Origin: Dasypus novemcinctus
Taxonomy: Eukaryota; Chordata; Mammalia; Cingulata; Dasypodidae
Assembly: GCF_030445035.2 (NCBI RefSeq)
Contig: NC_080682.1
Span: 35,074,770-35,138,769, forward strand
Reading direction: 5' to 3'
DNA: 64,000 nt
Shown here: positions 48,694 through 60,490 of the stretch, piece by piece
How the letters are laid out: every line of letters starts with the position of its first letter
How positions within the stretch are numbered: position 1 is the first letter of the stretch
Made by a program: the position numbers and the translations under genes
The notes under the pieces: generated by a model
What the model was told of the DNA's origin: nothing
Seen by the model: the letters and a program-made list of their open reading frames with translations, nothing else
Databases searched by the model: none

Positions 48694-50789
48694 GAGGGAG
48701 GGGGCAAGATGGTGGCTGAGTGACCTTGCCTGGTAATGTCTCTGCAGGGGGCGGCTGGGCAGCGTTGAAGGCTCTTTGGGACCGCGCTGTTTCAGGGATT
48801 TTTGCTGGTTGGAAGGTGTCTGGACGTCAATTTGGTGGGAAGGTAACAGAGAGGATACGTCTATAATATATAAACGGAGGTCCCAGCTGGGCGCGGGAAG
48901 TTCCCTCCTTGGGTGGGCAGAGCCGTGGTATCGGGCGCTGCTGCAGCTCGGGGAGCCTCCGCGGCCAGGTTTTTTTTTTTTTTTCCTTTTTCTGGAGGCT
49001 TTGCGGTGCTGAGGAATTCGCGGATACTGGGCCGGCTGGTGAGGGGTTGATGGGACAAGACTCCTTTGCAGATTGATTTGGGGAGACAGACGGTGTTTTG
49101 TTATGAAGCACGGGACGTTTTGGTCGCCGGACAGGGGGGATAGCGCTTCCGCCTGGAGCTCCATCCCCACAGGTCCGGCTGCCGATCTGCAACGGAATTG
49201 GATTTTTGGCAATAAGGGGACACAATTGGGAGACTGTTGTAGAGTGCAGTGAGGGAGGGGGACATGTCTGGAAGCCGATTGGGGAATATTTTGCGAAGTT
49301 TGGGATTTCCGGTCTTGGAATCTGTTTTCGGCGTTTCCAGCTGAAGCCCACCCCACCGGTCGGGGCTTGGGATCTGGGTCATTGAACTGGCTGTGGTGTA
49401 GAGGCGCCCTCAAGTGGCCGTTTTGTGGGAGCACAGGGAGGGAGCTGTCCAAAGGCTGAAACCCTGAGGAGTAGGTGAATTGCAGGCATCAGACATTTAA
49501 TATAGAGTTTGCAGACCTGGCTTCCCCCACGGGGCTGGCACCCAGCTACGGGGATCCCTGAGGGCTGTGTTGCACTGCGGGGCTCCTAAGCTTCCTGTGG
49601 ACCAGATTTGAGGTTGCCAGGTCTGGGTCCCCTGGACTCTGGCGGTCCACACCCCAGACTCACACCTCTTGAGTCTTCAGTGTCTCAGACTTTCCACCCC
49701 TGAATCCATCATGCCCTGGGGTCTACCTGGGGTCCTTGAGTGCCCTGGACCTTAACGTTTGCATTTTATCTTTATTGGTTCATATTGTTTTGTTTTTATT
49801 TTCACTTTATCTTATTTTTTACTCTTTTTGATGCCCTGATTGCTAATATTGCATTATCCCCTAGTCTTTTCTCCTAGCGTGTCCCCCAAAGTCCTTTTTT
49901 TTATACAGTTATTTAGGGTTTTTTTTCATTGTTGTTTTAGATAGTGTTGCAATTGTGACACGTGTATACCTGTATCTCTCTTCCCCCATCTGTTCCCCAC
50001 CATTTGCCCATCCTCTTTTTCTTTCTTCCTCTCTTCTTGTCTTTCTTTTTTTCTTTATTATAATTAGTTTTTCTTTTTCAGTTTTCTCTTTCCCTCTTGT
50101 CCCTCATTTTCCACTTATTTTATTTTAATTCAAGTATACAATAGGTGCTACAGGGAACACCTCACATTTGCTAGGTTTTCCCATCCTCCACTGCCTCATT
50201 TCTGTGTGAACTGATTTAGGCTACCTACACTATCCCCCTTCCCCTGCATCTTGATATCCACTATCATCTACTGTCTCTCCTATATTCCACCCCCCCACCT
50301 CTCGTTCTTTGATCCACAAAGTGTCTAACTCTTAATTTCTAATACCTTTGTTCAGTTTTCTGTCTGGTATCCACTCTTGAAACTATTACCTTTCTTTTCT
50401 TTTTCCCTCTCTCACGAAAACAATAGCTTTGTAGTTCATACCATATTCCTCCCATATTCAGTCATCTACCTCATAAAAGGTACTCTACCTACAGCTATAA
50501 CTCTACACAATCTACATGAATCTAACCTCCATCCTCCCAGATCTCATATTCTTGCTTTGTTAACATATATCACCAATACTATTCTACACTTTTTCCTTGC
50601 TTACACAATTGCCTTTTCCTGGCACTAATACTTTCCTTTAAAGTGAACTTAACCAGCAACAAGAAATTAGAATAAGAAGAACAAAATGACAAAAAGAAGA
50701 TATAACACTTACACAAAAATAACAGCTAATTAATCTCCAAGACTAGACAAAGAAGCTAAGGAACTGATTAAACCCGTCAAGATAAAGGG
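48694..50789 (+). promoter_or_regulatory. 5' UTR / internal promoter region of the full-length L1
   Basis: The first 20 bp contain caagatggtgg (48705-48715), like the YY1-binding site that positions transcription in human L1. The first 900 bp are GC- and CpG-rich (ctgggcgcgg at 48888, cctccgcggcc at 48956); the last 1 kb is pyrimidine-rich (about 49880-50110 and 50220-50420). Such a region normally holds a sense Pol II promoter. An antisense open frame of 275 codons covers 49452-48625. Neither promoter activity has been tested. Confidence 0.75.
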
Positions 50790-51758
50790 ATGACCAGAAA
50801 GAAACAAAAATTGACAAACCAAATCAGTAATCAGGAAAACATGGCTGAATCCAATCAACAAACTAAAAATCAGGAAGGGGAGCAGAACTTCGCACAAGCA
50901 ATGAAAGATCTCACAACATTTATCACCAACAAATTTGATGAAGTAATGAAAGAGGTTAACAACATGAAGACATCTCTTGGAGGGGAAATTGCAGACATAC
51001 GCAAAAACATAACAGACATGATGGGAATGAACACCACAGTTCAAGAAATCAAAAATACACTTGCAGCAAATATCAGCAGACTAGAAGAGGCAGAGCAGAG
51101 AATTAGTGATGTGGAAGACAGTACATCAGAAATCAAACAGATAGTAGAAGGGGTCGATAAAAAGATAGAAAAAATCCAGCTAGGATTTAGGGACCTGAAT
51201 GACAATGCAAAACGCTCAAATATACGTATTATAGGTATTCCAGAAGGAGAAGAGAAGGGAAAGGGGTCAGAAGGAGTGTTGCAGGAAATAATGGCTGAAA
51301 ACATCCCAAATCTACTGAAAGAGACAGACGTACATATCCAAGAAGCACAGCACACTCCACTGGTCATAAAGCCCAACAGGCCCACCCCAAGACATATACT
51401 CGTCAAATTATCCAATGCTCAACACAAAGAGAAAAACCTAAAAGCAGCAAGAGAAAAGAAAACCATCACATACAAGGGAAGCTCCATTAGATTAAGTGCT
51501 GATTTCTTTTCTGAAACCATGGAGGCAAGGAGGCAGTGGTATGATATAGTCAAGGTACTAAAGGAAAAAAATTTCCAACCAAGAATACTATATCCAGCTA
51601 AACTAACATTCAAACATGATGGAGAGTTCAAAATATTTGCAGATAAACAGAAACTGAAAGAATATACCAACAAGAAACCTCCCCTTCAAGAAGTTCTAAA
51701 GGGAGTTCTGCAGGAAGAAAGGAAAAAACAGGACAGGCAGAGTTGGAGGAGAGTATAA
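50790..51758 (+). CDS. L1 ORF1p (RNA-binding chaperone), intact
   Basis: 322 residues. A basic N-terminus (MTRKKQK) precedes a heptad-like coiled coil at about residues 31-135 (trimerisation). The RRM at about 140-235 begins with [13 protein letters not shown]. The C-terminal RNA-binding domain at about 197-312 has [21 protein letters not shown], a [17 protein letters not shown] block and [14 protein letters not shown]. In L1 biology ORF1p coats L1 RNA in cytoplasmic particles. The frame has no internal stop, and ATG 50790 is the first in the frame after the UTR. It is followed by ORF2 after 74 bp. Length is close to human ORF1p (338). This is a transposon protein, not a host gene. Confidence 0.93.
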   Translation: MTRKKQKLTNQISNQENMAESNQQTKNQEGEQNFAQAMKDLTTFITNKFDEVMKEVNNMKTSLGGEIADIRKNITDMMGMNTTVQEIKNTLAANISRLEEAEQRISDVEDSTSEIKQIVEGVDKKIEKIQLGFRDLNDNAKRSNIRIIGIPEGEEKGKGSEGVLQEIMAENIPNLLKETDVHIQEAQHTPLVIKPNRPTPRHILVKLSNAQHKEKNLKAAREKKTITYKGSSIRLSADFFSETMEARRQWYDIVKVLKEKNFQPRILYPAKLTFKHDGEFKIFADKQKLKEYTNKKPPLQEVLKGVLQEERKKQDRQSWRRV

Positions 51759-51832
51759 GAGCAACAAAAAAAGACAAACTAGATGGGGAAAAAATACAAA
51801 CAAAATATGACAAACACAAATCCAATAAAAAT

Positions 51833-54800
51833 ATGGCTAACACAAATAATTCCTTGAAAGTAATAACACTGAATGTCAATGGATTAAACTCACCTATCAA
51901 AAGATTCAGACTGGGACATTGGATAAGGAAATATGACCCATCTGTATGCTGTCTACAAGAGACACATCTTAGACCCAGAGACGCATGGAGATTGAAAGTG
52001 AATGGCTGGAAAACAATCATACAATCAAACAATAACCAAAAAAAGGCAGGAGTAGCTATATTAATATCAGACAAAATAGACTTTAAATGTGAAACAATTC
52101 TGAGAGACAGAGAAGGATACTACATTTTAGTGAAAGGGAAAATTTGTCAAGAAGATCGAACAATCATAAATATTTATGCTCCTAACAAGGGTGCCTCTAA
52201 GTATGTGAGACAAACACTGGAAAAACTAAGTGAAACAATAGATGCATCTACAATCATAGTGGGGGATTTTTATACACCACTATCTACCTTGGACAGAACA
52301 TCTCAAAAGAGAATCACTAAAGAAACAAAATGTTTGAACAGTATATTAGAGGAGCTGGAGCTAATAGACATATATAGATCATTACACCCAAACACAGCAG
52401 GATATACATTCTTCTCAAGCGCACATGGATCATTCTCCAAGATAGACCATATGCTAGGCCACAAAGAAAGGCTGAATGAATTCAGAAAGATAGAAATCAT
52501 ACAAAACAATAACTCTGATCACAGTGGAGTCAAGCTGGAAATTTGCAAGGGACAGAGGCCCAGGTTTCACACCATGATTTGGAAATTAAACAACACACTC
52601 TTAGAAAAACAGTGGGTCAAAGAGGAAATCTCAAAAGAAATCAATGACTACCTTGAAACAAATGATAACGATAACACAACATACCAAAATTTATGGGATA
52701 CAGCAAACGCAGTACTGAGAGGGAAATTTATAGCCATAAATTCATATATCAAAAAAGAAGAAAGAGCAAAAATTGAAGAATTAACTGCACATTTGAAGGA
52801 ATTAGAAAAACAACAACAAAGTGACCCAACAGGAAGAAGAAGGAAGGAAATAACAAAGATAAGAGCAGAACTAAATGAAATAGAAAATAAGAAAGCACTT
52901 GAAAAGATAAACAAGACCAAGAGCTGGTTTTTTGAGAAGATCAACAAAATTGACAAACATTTAGCGAGACTAACAAAGAAAAAAAGAGAGAAGATGCAAA
53001 TACACAAAATAAGAAATGAGAAAGGCGATATCACCACTGACCCCACAGAAATAAAGACTATCATAAGAGGATACTTTGAAAAACTATATTCCAACAAAAA
53101 TGACAATTTAGAGGAAATGGACAAATTCCTAGAAACACATAAGCAACCCATATTGACAAAAGAGGAAATTGATGATCTTAACAAACCAATCACAAGCAGA
53201 GAGATAGAATCAGTCATTAAAAATCTCCCAACTAAGAAGAGCCCAGGGCCAGACGGCTTCACAGGTGAATTCTACAAAACATTCCGGAAAGAACTGACAC
53301 CAATCCTGCTGAAACTATTCCAAAACATCGAAACAGAAAGAACAATACCCAACTCCTTCTATGATGCCAAAATTACCCTAGTACCAAAGCCAAACAAAGA
53401 AACCACAAAAAAGGAAAATTACAGACCAATTTCTCTAATGAACCTAGATGCAAAAATACTCAACAAAATACTTGCTAATCGTATTCAACAACACATTAAA
53501 CAAATTATACACCACGACCAAGTGGGATTTATTCCAGGTATGCAAGGATGGTTCAACATAAGAAAATCAATCAATGTAATACACTATATAAACAGATTGA
53601 AGGAAAAAAATCACATGATTATATCTATAGATGCAGTAAAAGCATTTGACAAAATGCAGCACCCTTTCTTGATAAAAACCCTCCAAAAGATTGGAATACA
53701 AGGAAATTTTTTGAACATGATAAAGAGTATATATGAAAAACCTACAGCCAACATTGTTTATAATGGAGAAATCCTAGACTCCTTCCCTCTAAACTCAGGA
53801 ACAAGACAAGGATGCCCATTGTCTCCACTCCTGTTTAACATTGTCTTAGAAGTACTTGCTCGAGCACTGAGGCAAGAACCAGATATAAAAGGCATTCAAA
53901 TAGGAAAGGAAGAAGTCAAAATTTCATTATTTGCAGATGACATGATCCTATACATAGAAAACCCTGAGAGATCTACAACAAAGCTTCTAGAACTCATAAA
54001 TGAGTTTAGTAAAGTTGCAGGTTATAAGATCAATGTGCAAAAATCAGTAGCATTTCTGTACACCAAATAATGAGCAGGATCAGGAGGAAATCAAGAAACA
54101 AATACCATTCACAATAGAAAATAAAAAAATCAAATACTTAGGAATAAATTTAACTAAAGAAGTAAAAAACTTATACACTGAGAACTATACAAGGCTGTTC
54201 AAGGAAATTAAAGAAGACCTAAATAAATGGAAGAATATTCCTTGTTCATGGATAGGAAGACTGAATATTATCAAGATGTCTATCCTACCAAAACTGATCT
54301 ACACATTCAATGCAATCCCAATAAAAATCAACACAGCCTTTTTTAAGGAACTAGAAATACTGACTATGAAATTTATTTGGAAAGGAAAGAGACCCCGAAT
54401 AGCCAAAGACATACTGAAAAAGAAAAGCGAAATTGGAGGAATCACACTACCTGACTTCAGAACATACTACAAAGCTACAGTAGTGAAAACAGCATGGTAT
54501 TGGCATAAGGAGAGACACACAGACCAATGGAATTGAATTGAAAGCTCTCATATAGAACCTCACATATATAGCCATATAATATTTGATAAAGCCACCAAAC
54601 CCTCTCAACTGGGAGAGAGTGGCCTATTCAACAAATGGTGTCTGGAGAACTGGATAGCCATATGTAGAAGAATGAAAGAGGATTACCATCTCACACCTTA
54701 TACAAAGATCAACTCAAGATGGATCAAAGACCTAAATATAAGAGCCAAGACCATAAAAACCTTGGAAAGCAGTGTAGGGAAACATCTACAGGACCTAGTA

Positions 54801-55654
54801 ATAGGAAATGGCTTCATGAATATCACACCAAAAGCACGAGCAGCAAAAGAACTAATAGATAAATGGGACTTCCTCAAAATTAAAGCCTTCTGCACCTCAA
54901 AGGAGTTTGTTAAGAAAGTAAAAAGGGAGCCCACACAGTGGGAGAAAATATTTGGCAACCATATATCTGATAAGAAACTTATAACTTGCATATATAAAGA
55001 ACTCATATATCTTGAAAATAAAAAGATAAACAACCCATTTAAAAAATGGGAAAAAGATTTAAACAGACAGTTCTCCAAAGAAGAAATACAAATGGCTAAA
55101 AAGCACATGAAAAAATGCTCCAAATCTCTAGCTATCAGGGAAATGCAAATCAAAACTACAATGAGATACCATCTTACTCCCATAAGATTGGCAGCTATAA
55201 AAAAAAAACAGAAGAATACAAATGCTGGAGAGGATGTGAAGAAAGGGGAACACTCATCCACTGCTGGTGGGAATGCAGAAGTATCCAACCATTCTGGAGG
55301 ACAGTTTGGCGGTTTCTTAAAACGCTAACCATAGATTTGCCATATGATCCAGCAATACCACTGCTGGGTATATACCCAGCAGTACTGAAAACAAGGACAC
55401 AAACCGATATATGTACACCAATGTTCATAGCAGCATTGTTCACTATCGCCAAAAGTTGGAATCAACCCAAATGCCCATCAACAGATGAGTGGATCAATAA
55501 AATGTGGTATATACACACAATGGAATACTACACAGCTGTAAGAACAAAGACACTACAAACACACGTGATAACATGGATGAATCTTGAGAACCTTATGTTG
55601 AGTGAAGCAACCCAGGCATTGAAGGACAAATACTACATGACCTCAATGACCTGA
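51833..55654 (+). pseudogene. L1 ORF2p (endonuclease-reverse transcriptase), disrupted
   Basis: The start [19 protein letters not shown] was chosen because it makes residue numbers equal to human ORF2p: N14, E43, Y115, D145, R155, D205, D229-H230, D600 and FADD at 700-703 (53930-53941). An in-frame upstream ATG at 51743 overlaps ORF1 and is less likely. Position 147 in the endonuclease is Tyr (codon TAT, 52271-52273) instead of catalytic Asn; position 602 is Val. A one-base insertion near 54068 shifts the frame after residue 745; TGA at 54534-54536 interrupts the new frame; a second shift falls in an A10 run (55199-55208). The C-terminal Cys region reads CWRGC and CWWEC. The full span is 1,274 codons, as in human. 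Reverse transcriptase is intact up to the shift, but no complete protein can form. Confidence 0.95.
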
Positions 55655-57866
55655 ACACTGTTGCAAGTATCTCTGGACGTGGCACCTCAGGAAACGGAGG
55701 TTGGCTGTCACTGTGGGCACCAAGGGGATGGGAAAATGTATGTTAAATGTGTGAAACCAATGTAAATGAGGGGTAAGAGAGGAGTTTCGTGAGAATACAC
55801 AAGGAAGGATATAAAATATGTAATATTACATCATAAACATATAGGGGACAACAGAATGACAATGTAAACCATAATGTAAAACATAGGATAACTAAAAATG
55901 TTAGAAAACTGTGTGTCCTAAAGTATGCACCACAATGTAAGCACAGATGTCACCTGGTTTGAAAGCTATTGTCTCAGACTATGTACATCACTTTAAGTAA
56001 ATATGTTGTGAATAGGTTGTAAGAGTATTGCTGTGGAAGGGAAAAGGTTTTGTAATGGATGTGTGGGAGTGCTGTATATTGCATACATGAATTGCTGTCA
56101 TCTAGGGCTCTTGTGAAGAGAAGGTCAATAATTAGGGGGAAAAAAAAAGGAAAAGAAAAAGATAGGATGTAGAATTTTTCCAAGTCAACACGTATTCTAT
56201 ATCTATCCTTTAAACCCATCGCTATATTCCATTTTGCTAGTAAGAGATCCTGACATGTTATTGGGGCTTCAATATTCAGGAAGTTCTGGATCCCAGAGTG
56301 GTCCAACAATGGCAGCGGAGAAATACTGGTATGGGATACTATTGACAGGGGATATATGGCTGACAGGGAGCTATACAGGGCATATGTCCAGGGTGCATGG
56401 TAATGTTTGGATATACTCATAGTGGCAACAATTAAAAACTAAAGCTGGGGGGGGTACTGGGTCCCTGGCTGCGGGTGCTGTGCCGTGGTCCCTAGGGGAG
56501 CAGCGGCAGTCCCCCAAGTGCAGCGGCAAGGACCGAGAAGGAATGAAGGTCCAACAGTAAGCCCCTGATACTAATGACTATGCTTGTGAGCCTATAGGCC
56601 TGAAATAAGAACAAGGCCTAGAGCAGCACTGTGCCTGGGAATTTCCTCCTGACAGCCTTCATGTTACTCAAATGTGGCCAGTCTCGAAGCCTAACTCAGC
56701 ATCTAAATGCAATGACTTCCCCCCAGCGTGGGACATGACACCCAGGGATGAGCCTCCCTGGCACCGAGGGCTCACTATCAACTAACAACTGATAATACAA
56801 CTGGAAAATGACCTTGAATTGAAGGTTCGATGCGGATCAGTAGAATATCCCTGTCTACATAGAATAATATGACTTTAAAATGCTGTTTGACCTAATGTAA
56901 GGGGGAAATAGAAAGGAGAAATGAGTTTATATGGCTATGAGTCTCTAAAAAAAAAAAGAGTCTGGAGGCTGTCAGAAGGATTTCCCTTATGCACAACTGA
57001 GCAGAGTCTAAGAGACAGATAAAGTAGATACAATCCCCAGGTATTGGTTCCTTTGAGGGCTAAAGGGACCCACGGGTTCTACGGTCATGGCAGATAGGGT
57101 TCACTGCCATGTCAGATGGCCCTTCTATAGAGCTGGTGTTTCTGAGTGATGAAACTGGACCCAGAGGGGATCTCTTTTCATAAGACTATCATGCTACTTT
57201 ACTGGAATTGTAGTTGGTATTGGGGTTTAAGATATATTTAGGGGATTGAATCTTTTTACTGACAATATGATAGCCAGGCCCTGAGCCTCAATAGACTCCA
57301 GCTCCTACAATCTGAATTATTGGACTCACCTCACTCAGCTAAGATGGAGTTGAAGAAGGGCAACCACCACACCATGGAACCTAGAGTGCCTACAACTGAA
57401 AGCGGGAGGATTTCATCCAGTAACCATGTGGAATCTGAGCCTCCTCTTGACATAGAGGAGCAACGGACACAACTAATCCAAGGACCTCAGAGAAAAGGTG
57501 GCAATGGAGTGGGAAAAGTGGACATGGTGGCTGTTGGGTATGGGGAATGGCAGGAAGAGATGAGATGTGGAGGCACCTTTGGGACTTGGAGTTGCCCTGG
57601 ATGGTGCTTCAGGGGCAATCACTGGACATTGTAAATCCTCCCAGGGCTCACTGGATGGAGTGGGGGAGAGTGTGGGCCATGATGTGGACCAATGACCATG
57701 AGGTGCAGAGATACCCAGAGATGTACTTACCAAATGTAATGGATGTGTCATGATGATGGGAGTGAGTGTTGCTGGGGGGGGGAGGGGTGCGGTGGGGGTG
57801 GTGGGGTTGAATGGGACCTCATATTTTTTTAATGTAATATTTTTACAAAATCAATTAAAAAAATAA
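55655..57866 (+). repeat. 2.2-kb L1 3' UTR with internal duplication and G-rich tract
   Basis: After the ORF2 stop a first module ends near 56130 with tgtgggagtgctgtatattg and gacccttgtgaag-like text. A second, longer module (about 56150-57866) ends with tgggacctcata and a TTACAAAATCAATT tail. A G-rich stretch at 57772-57808 (several runs of 4-9 G) lies near the end. The second module is shared in order by 9150-10790 and 61400-62950, so this long 3' UTR is characteristic of a local L1 lineage. Confidence 0.85.
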
Positions 57867-60296
57867 AAAAGTGATGGAGAGTTCAAGATAGTCACAGATA
57901 AACAGAAATTAATAGAGTATACCAATAAGAAACCAGCCTTTCAAGAAATACAAGGTTGAAAGAACAAAAACAGGAGAAGGAGTTGGAGAAGAGTATAAGA
58001 ACAACTAAAAAGATAAAAAGAAAAATAAAAACAACATATGACACACACAAATCCACGTAAAATTCAACTAATGTAAGTAATTTCTCAAGAGTAATAACAC
58101 TGGATGGTAATGGATTAAACTCACCAAAGACACAAATTGGCAGAATGGATAAGATAATATGACCCATCTATATGCTGTCTACAAGAAACCCACCTTAGAC
58201 CCAGGGATTCAGGAAGGCTGAAAGTGAGCAAGTGGAAAACAACCTTACAAGCAAATAATAACCAAAAAAGACCAGGAGTAGTTATACTAATATTGGACAA
58301 AATAGACTTTAACTATAAAACCATTGTGAGAAACAAAGATGGACACTACATATTAGCAAAAGGGTAAACTTTCAAAAAGAAAGAACAATTATAAATATTT
58401 TGCTTCTACTCAAGGCACCTCAAAGTATGTGTGGCAAATGCTGGAAAAACCAAGTGGAGAAATAGATGCCTCTACAATTATAGTGGGGGACTTTAATACA
58501 ACATTACCACCACTAGACAGAACATCTCAACATAGAACCAATAGAGAAACAAAGACTTTGAACAATATATTCAATGATCTGGACCTAATAGACATATACA
58601 GAACATTACACCCAATGCAGCAGGTTATACATTCTTCTAAGTGCTCATGTATCATTCTCCAGAATAGACCACATGCTAGGCCACAAGGAAGTCTCAGTGA
58701 ATTCAGAAAGATTGAAATCATACAAAATAATTTCTCTGACCACAGTGGAATGAAGCTGGAAATCTGCAAGGGCCAGAGAACCAGATTAGGAACAAAGATA
58801 TGGAAGTTAAACACCACAATCTTAGACAAACAGTGGGTCAAGGAGAAAGTCTCAATACCTTGAAACTAACGAAATGACAACACAACATATGAAAGTTTAT
58901 GGATGTAGCAAAAGCTGTACTGAGAGGGAAATTCATAGTCATAAATTCATACATCAGAAAAGAAAAAAAGAGCCAAAATTGAAAAATTAACTGCACACTT
59001 GGAAGAATTAAGTAAACAACAACAACAACAAACTTACCTCAAAGGAAGATGCAAGAAAGAAATGAGAAAGATCAGAGCAGAACTAATTAAAATAGAAAAT
59101 AAGAAAGCACTAGAAAAAAAATAAACAATGCAAAGTGCTGGTTCTTTGAGAAGATCAACAAAATTGACAAACCCTTAGCTAGACCAACAAAGAAAAAAAA
59201 GAGAGTAGAAGAAAATAATAAAAATAAGAAATGAGAAAGGGGATATCTCCATTGACACCATAGAAATAAAGAGTATCATAAGAGGATACTTTGAAAACTA
59301 TAGGCCAACAAGAAGGACAATTTAGAAGGAATGGACAAATTCCTAGACAGACATAATCAGCCAACATTGAAGAAGAAGAAATTTATGATCTTTACAAACC
59401 AATCACAAGTAAAGAGATAGAATCAGTCATTAAAAATCTCCCAACTAAGAAGCCCCAGTCCAGATGGCTTCACAGATGAATTCTACCAAACATTTCAGAA
59501 AGAACTAATACCAATCTTGCTTAAACTCTTCTAAAAAATTGAAACAGAAGAGACATTGCCTAGCTCATTCTATGATGCCAAAATTACCCAAATACCAAAG
59601 CCAAATAAAAACATCACAAGAAAGGAAAATTACAGACCCATCTCTCTAATGAACTGAGATGTTAAAATCCTTAACTAAATACTTGCTAATCATATTCAAC
59701 AACACATCAAATGAGTTGTGTACTATGACCAAGTGGATTTTATCCCTGGTATGCAAGGATGGTTCAACATAAGAAAATCAGTCAATATAATATACTTCAT
59801 AAACAGATTGAAAGAAAAAATCACATGATCATATCTATAGATACAGAAATAGCATTCAACAAACTACAGCACTCTTTCCTGATAAAAACACTGCAAAATA
59901 TAGGAATAGAAGGAAACTTTCTGAACATGATAAAGGGTACACATGAAAAACCCACAGCTAACATCATTTACAATGGAGAAATCCTAAAATGTTTCCATCT
60001 ATGATCAAGAACAAGACAAGGATGTCCACTATAACTACTCCTATTTAACATTGTGTTAGAAGTGCTTGCTTGAGCATTTGGAGGAGAGTATGGGCCATGA
60101 TGTGGACCATTGACTATGAGGTGCAGAGGTGCCCAAAGATGTACTTACCAAATCCAATGGATGTGTCATGATGATGGGAACGAGTGTTTTGGGGGGGAGA
60201 GGGGGGGGTGGGGGAGTGGGGTTGAATGGGACCTCACATATATATTTTTGATGTAATATTATTACAAAGTCAATAAAATAAAAAAAAAAAAAGAAA
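57867..60296 (+). mobile_element. Host L1 (outer copy), ORF1 end, ORF2 5' part, deleted 3' part
   Basis: After the second target duplication the outer ORF1 resumes (FKIVTDKQKLIEYTN-like) and ORF2 starts at about 58080. Endonuclease text includes IIVGDFNTTL, with the catalytic Asn present, unlike the nested copy. RT text includes KMQ-less IDTEIAFNKLQHSF and ends at VLEVLA near 60079. The sequence then jumps directly into the last about 215 bp of the L1 3' UTR (60080-60296), so FADD, the ORF2 3' half and most of the 3' UTR are missing. It has frequent stops and indels. Confidence 0.82.
58080..60079 (+). pseudogene. L1 ORF2 (endonuclease and partial RT) of the outer copy
   Basis: The longest open block, 58429-58863 (144 codons), covers the endonuclease middle with GDFNTTLPPLDR and the SDHSGMKLEI end. 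RT text follows with frameshifts: a [20 protein letters not shown]-like block and FLNMIKGTHEKPTANIIYN. Compared with the nested copy it is more diverged, fitting its older age. It ends before the FADD catalytic motif. Confidence 0.82.
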
Positions 60297-60306
60297 ATAC
60301 AATAAG

Positions 60307-60490
60307 GATTACATTGTAGTTTACACTCTCCCCCAGTCATTATCCATGTGGTGCAACAGGGCTCCAAAATATGTTCACCAAATGCAGTGAATGAACCACG
60401 ATGATAAAAGAGGTTGTTGATGTGGGAGGAGTGGTGGGTAAATGGGGACCTCATATTTTTGAAATGCAACATTTAAAAAAATAGAGAGAG
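60307..60490 (+). mobile_element. Small 5'-truncated and 5'-inverted L1 end
   Basis: The main part (about 60335-60475) matches the 3' end of the second UTR module at 62740-62900. The first about 26 bp (tacattgtagtttacactct and following C-run) match the reverse complement of the segment just upstream (62714-62740), the pattern left by twin priming. Similar sequences aaaatacaataagga (60292-60306) and aaatatataataagga (60491-60506) flank it. Confidence 0.55.

Larger units (their letters stand above)
48694..57866 (+). mobile_element. Full-length L1 retrotransposon, 9.17 kb, nested in an older L1
   Basis: It contains a 2.1-kb 5' UTR (48694-50789), ORF1 (50790-51758), a 74-bp spacer, ORF2 (51833-55654) and a 2.2-kb 3' UTR (55655-57866) with a short A-rich tail. 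Perfect flanking duplications define both ends. It is longer than a human L1 (about 6 kb), mainly through its UTRs. ORF1 is open; ORF2 has two frameshifts, one stop and an altered endonuclease residue, so this copy cannot move by itself. It is one of the least decayed repeats in the window. Confidence 0.97.
48679..57881. repeat. Perfect 15-bp target-site duplication of the nested L1
   Basis: aaaagtgatggagag occurs at 48679-48693 and 57867-57881. The bottom-strand cut would be TTTT/GA, a good L1 endonuclease site. Confidence 0.97.

Noticed and set aside
52648-53262. 204-codon minus-strand open frame opposite L1 ORF2
   Set aside because: It is a shadow of the A-rich ORF2 coding strand (few stops in the antisense), with a low-complexity Phe/Ser/Leu-rich product.
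54698-55288. 196-codon minus-strand open frame opposite L1 ORF2
   Set aside because: Same cause: antisense of ORF2, no family features.
48694-57866. Currently active autonomous L1
   Set aside because: ORF2 has two frameshifts, a stop and an altered endonuclease catalytic residue.
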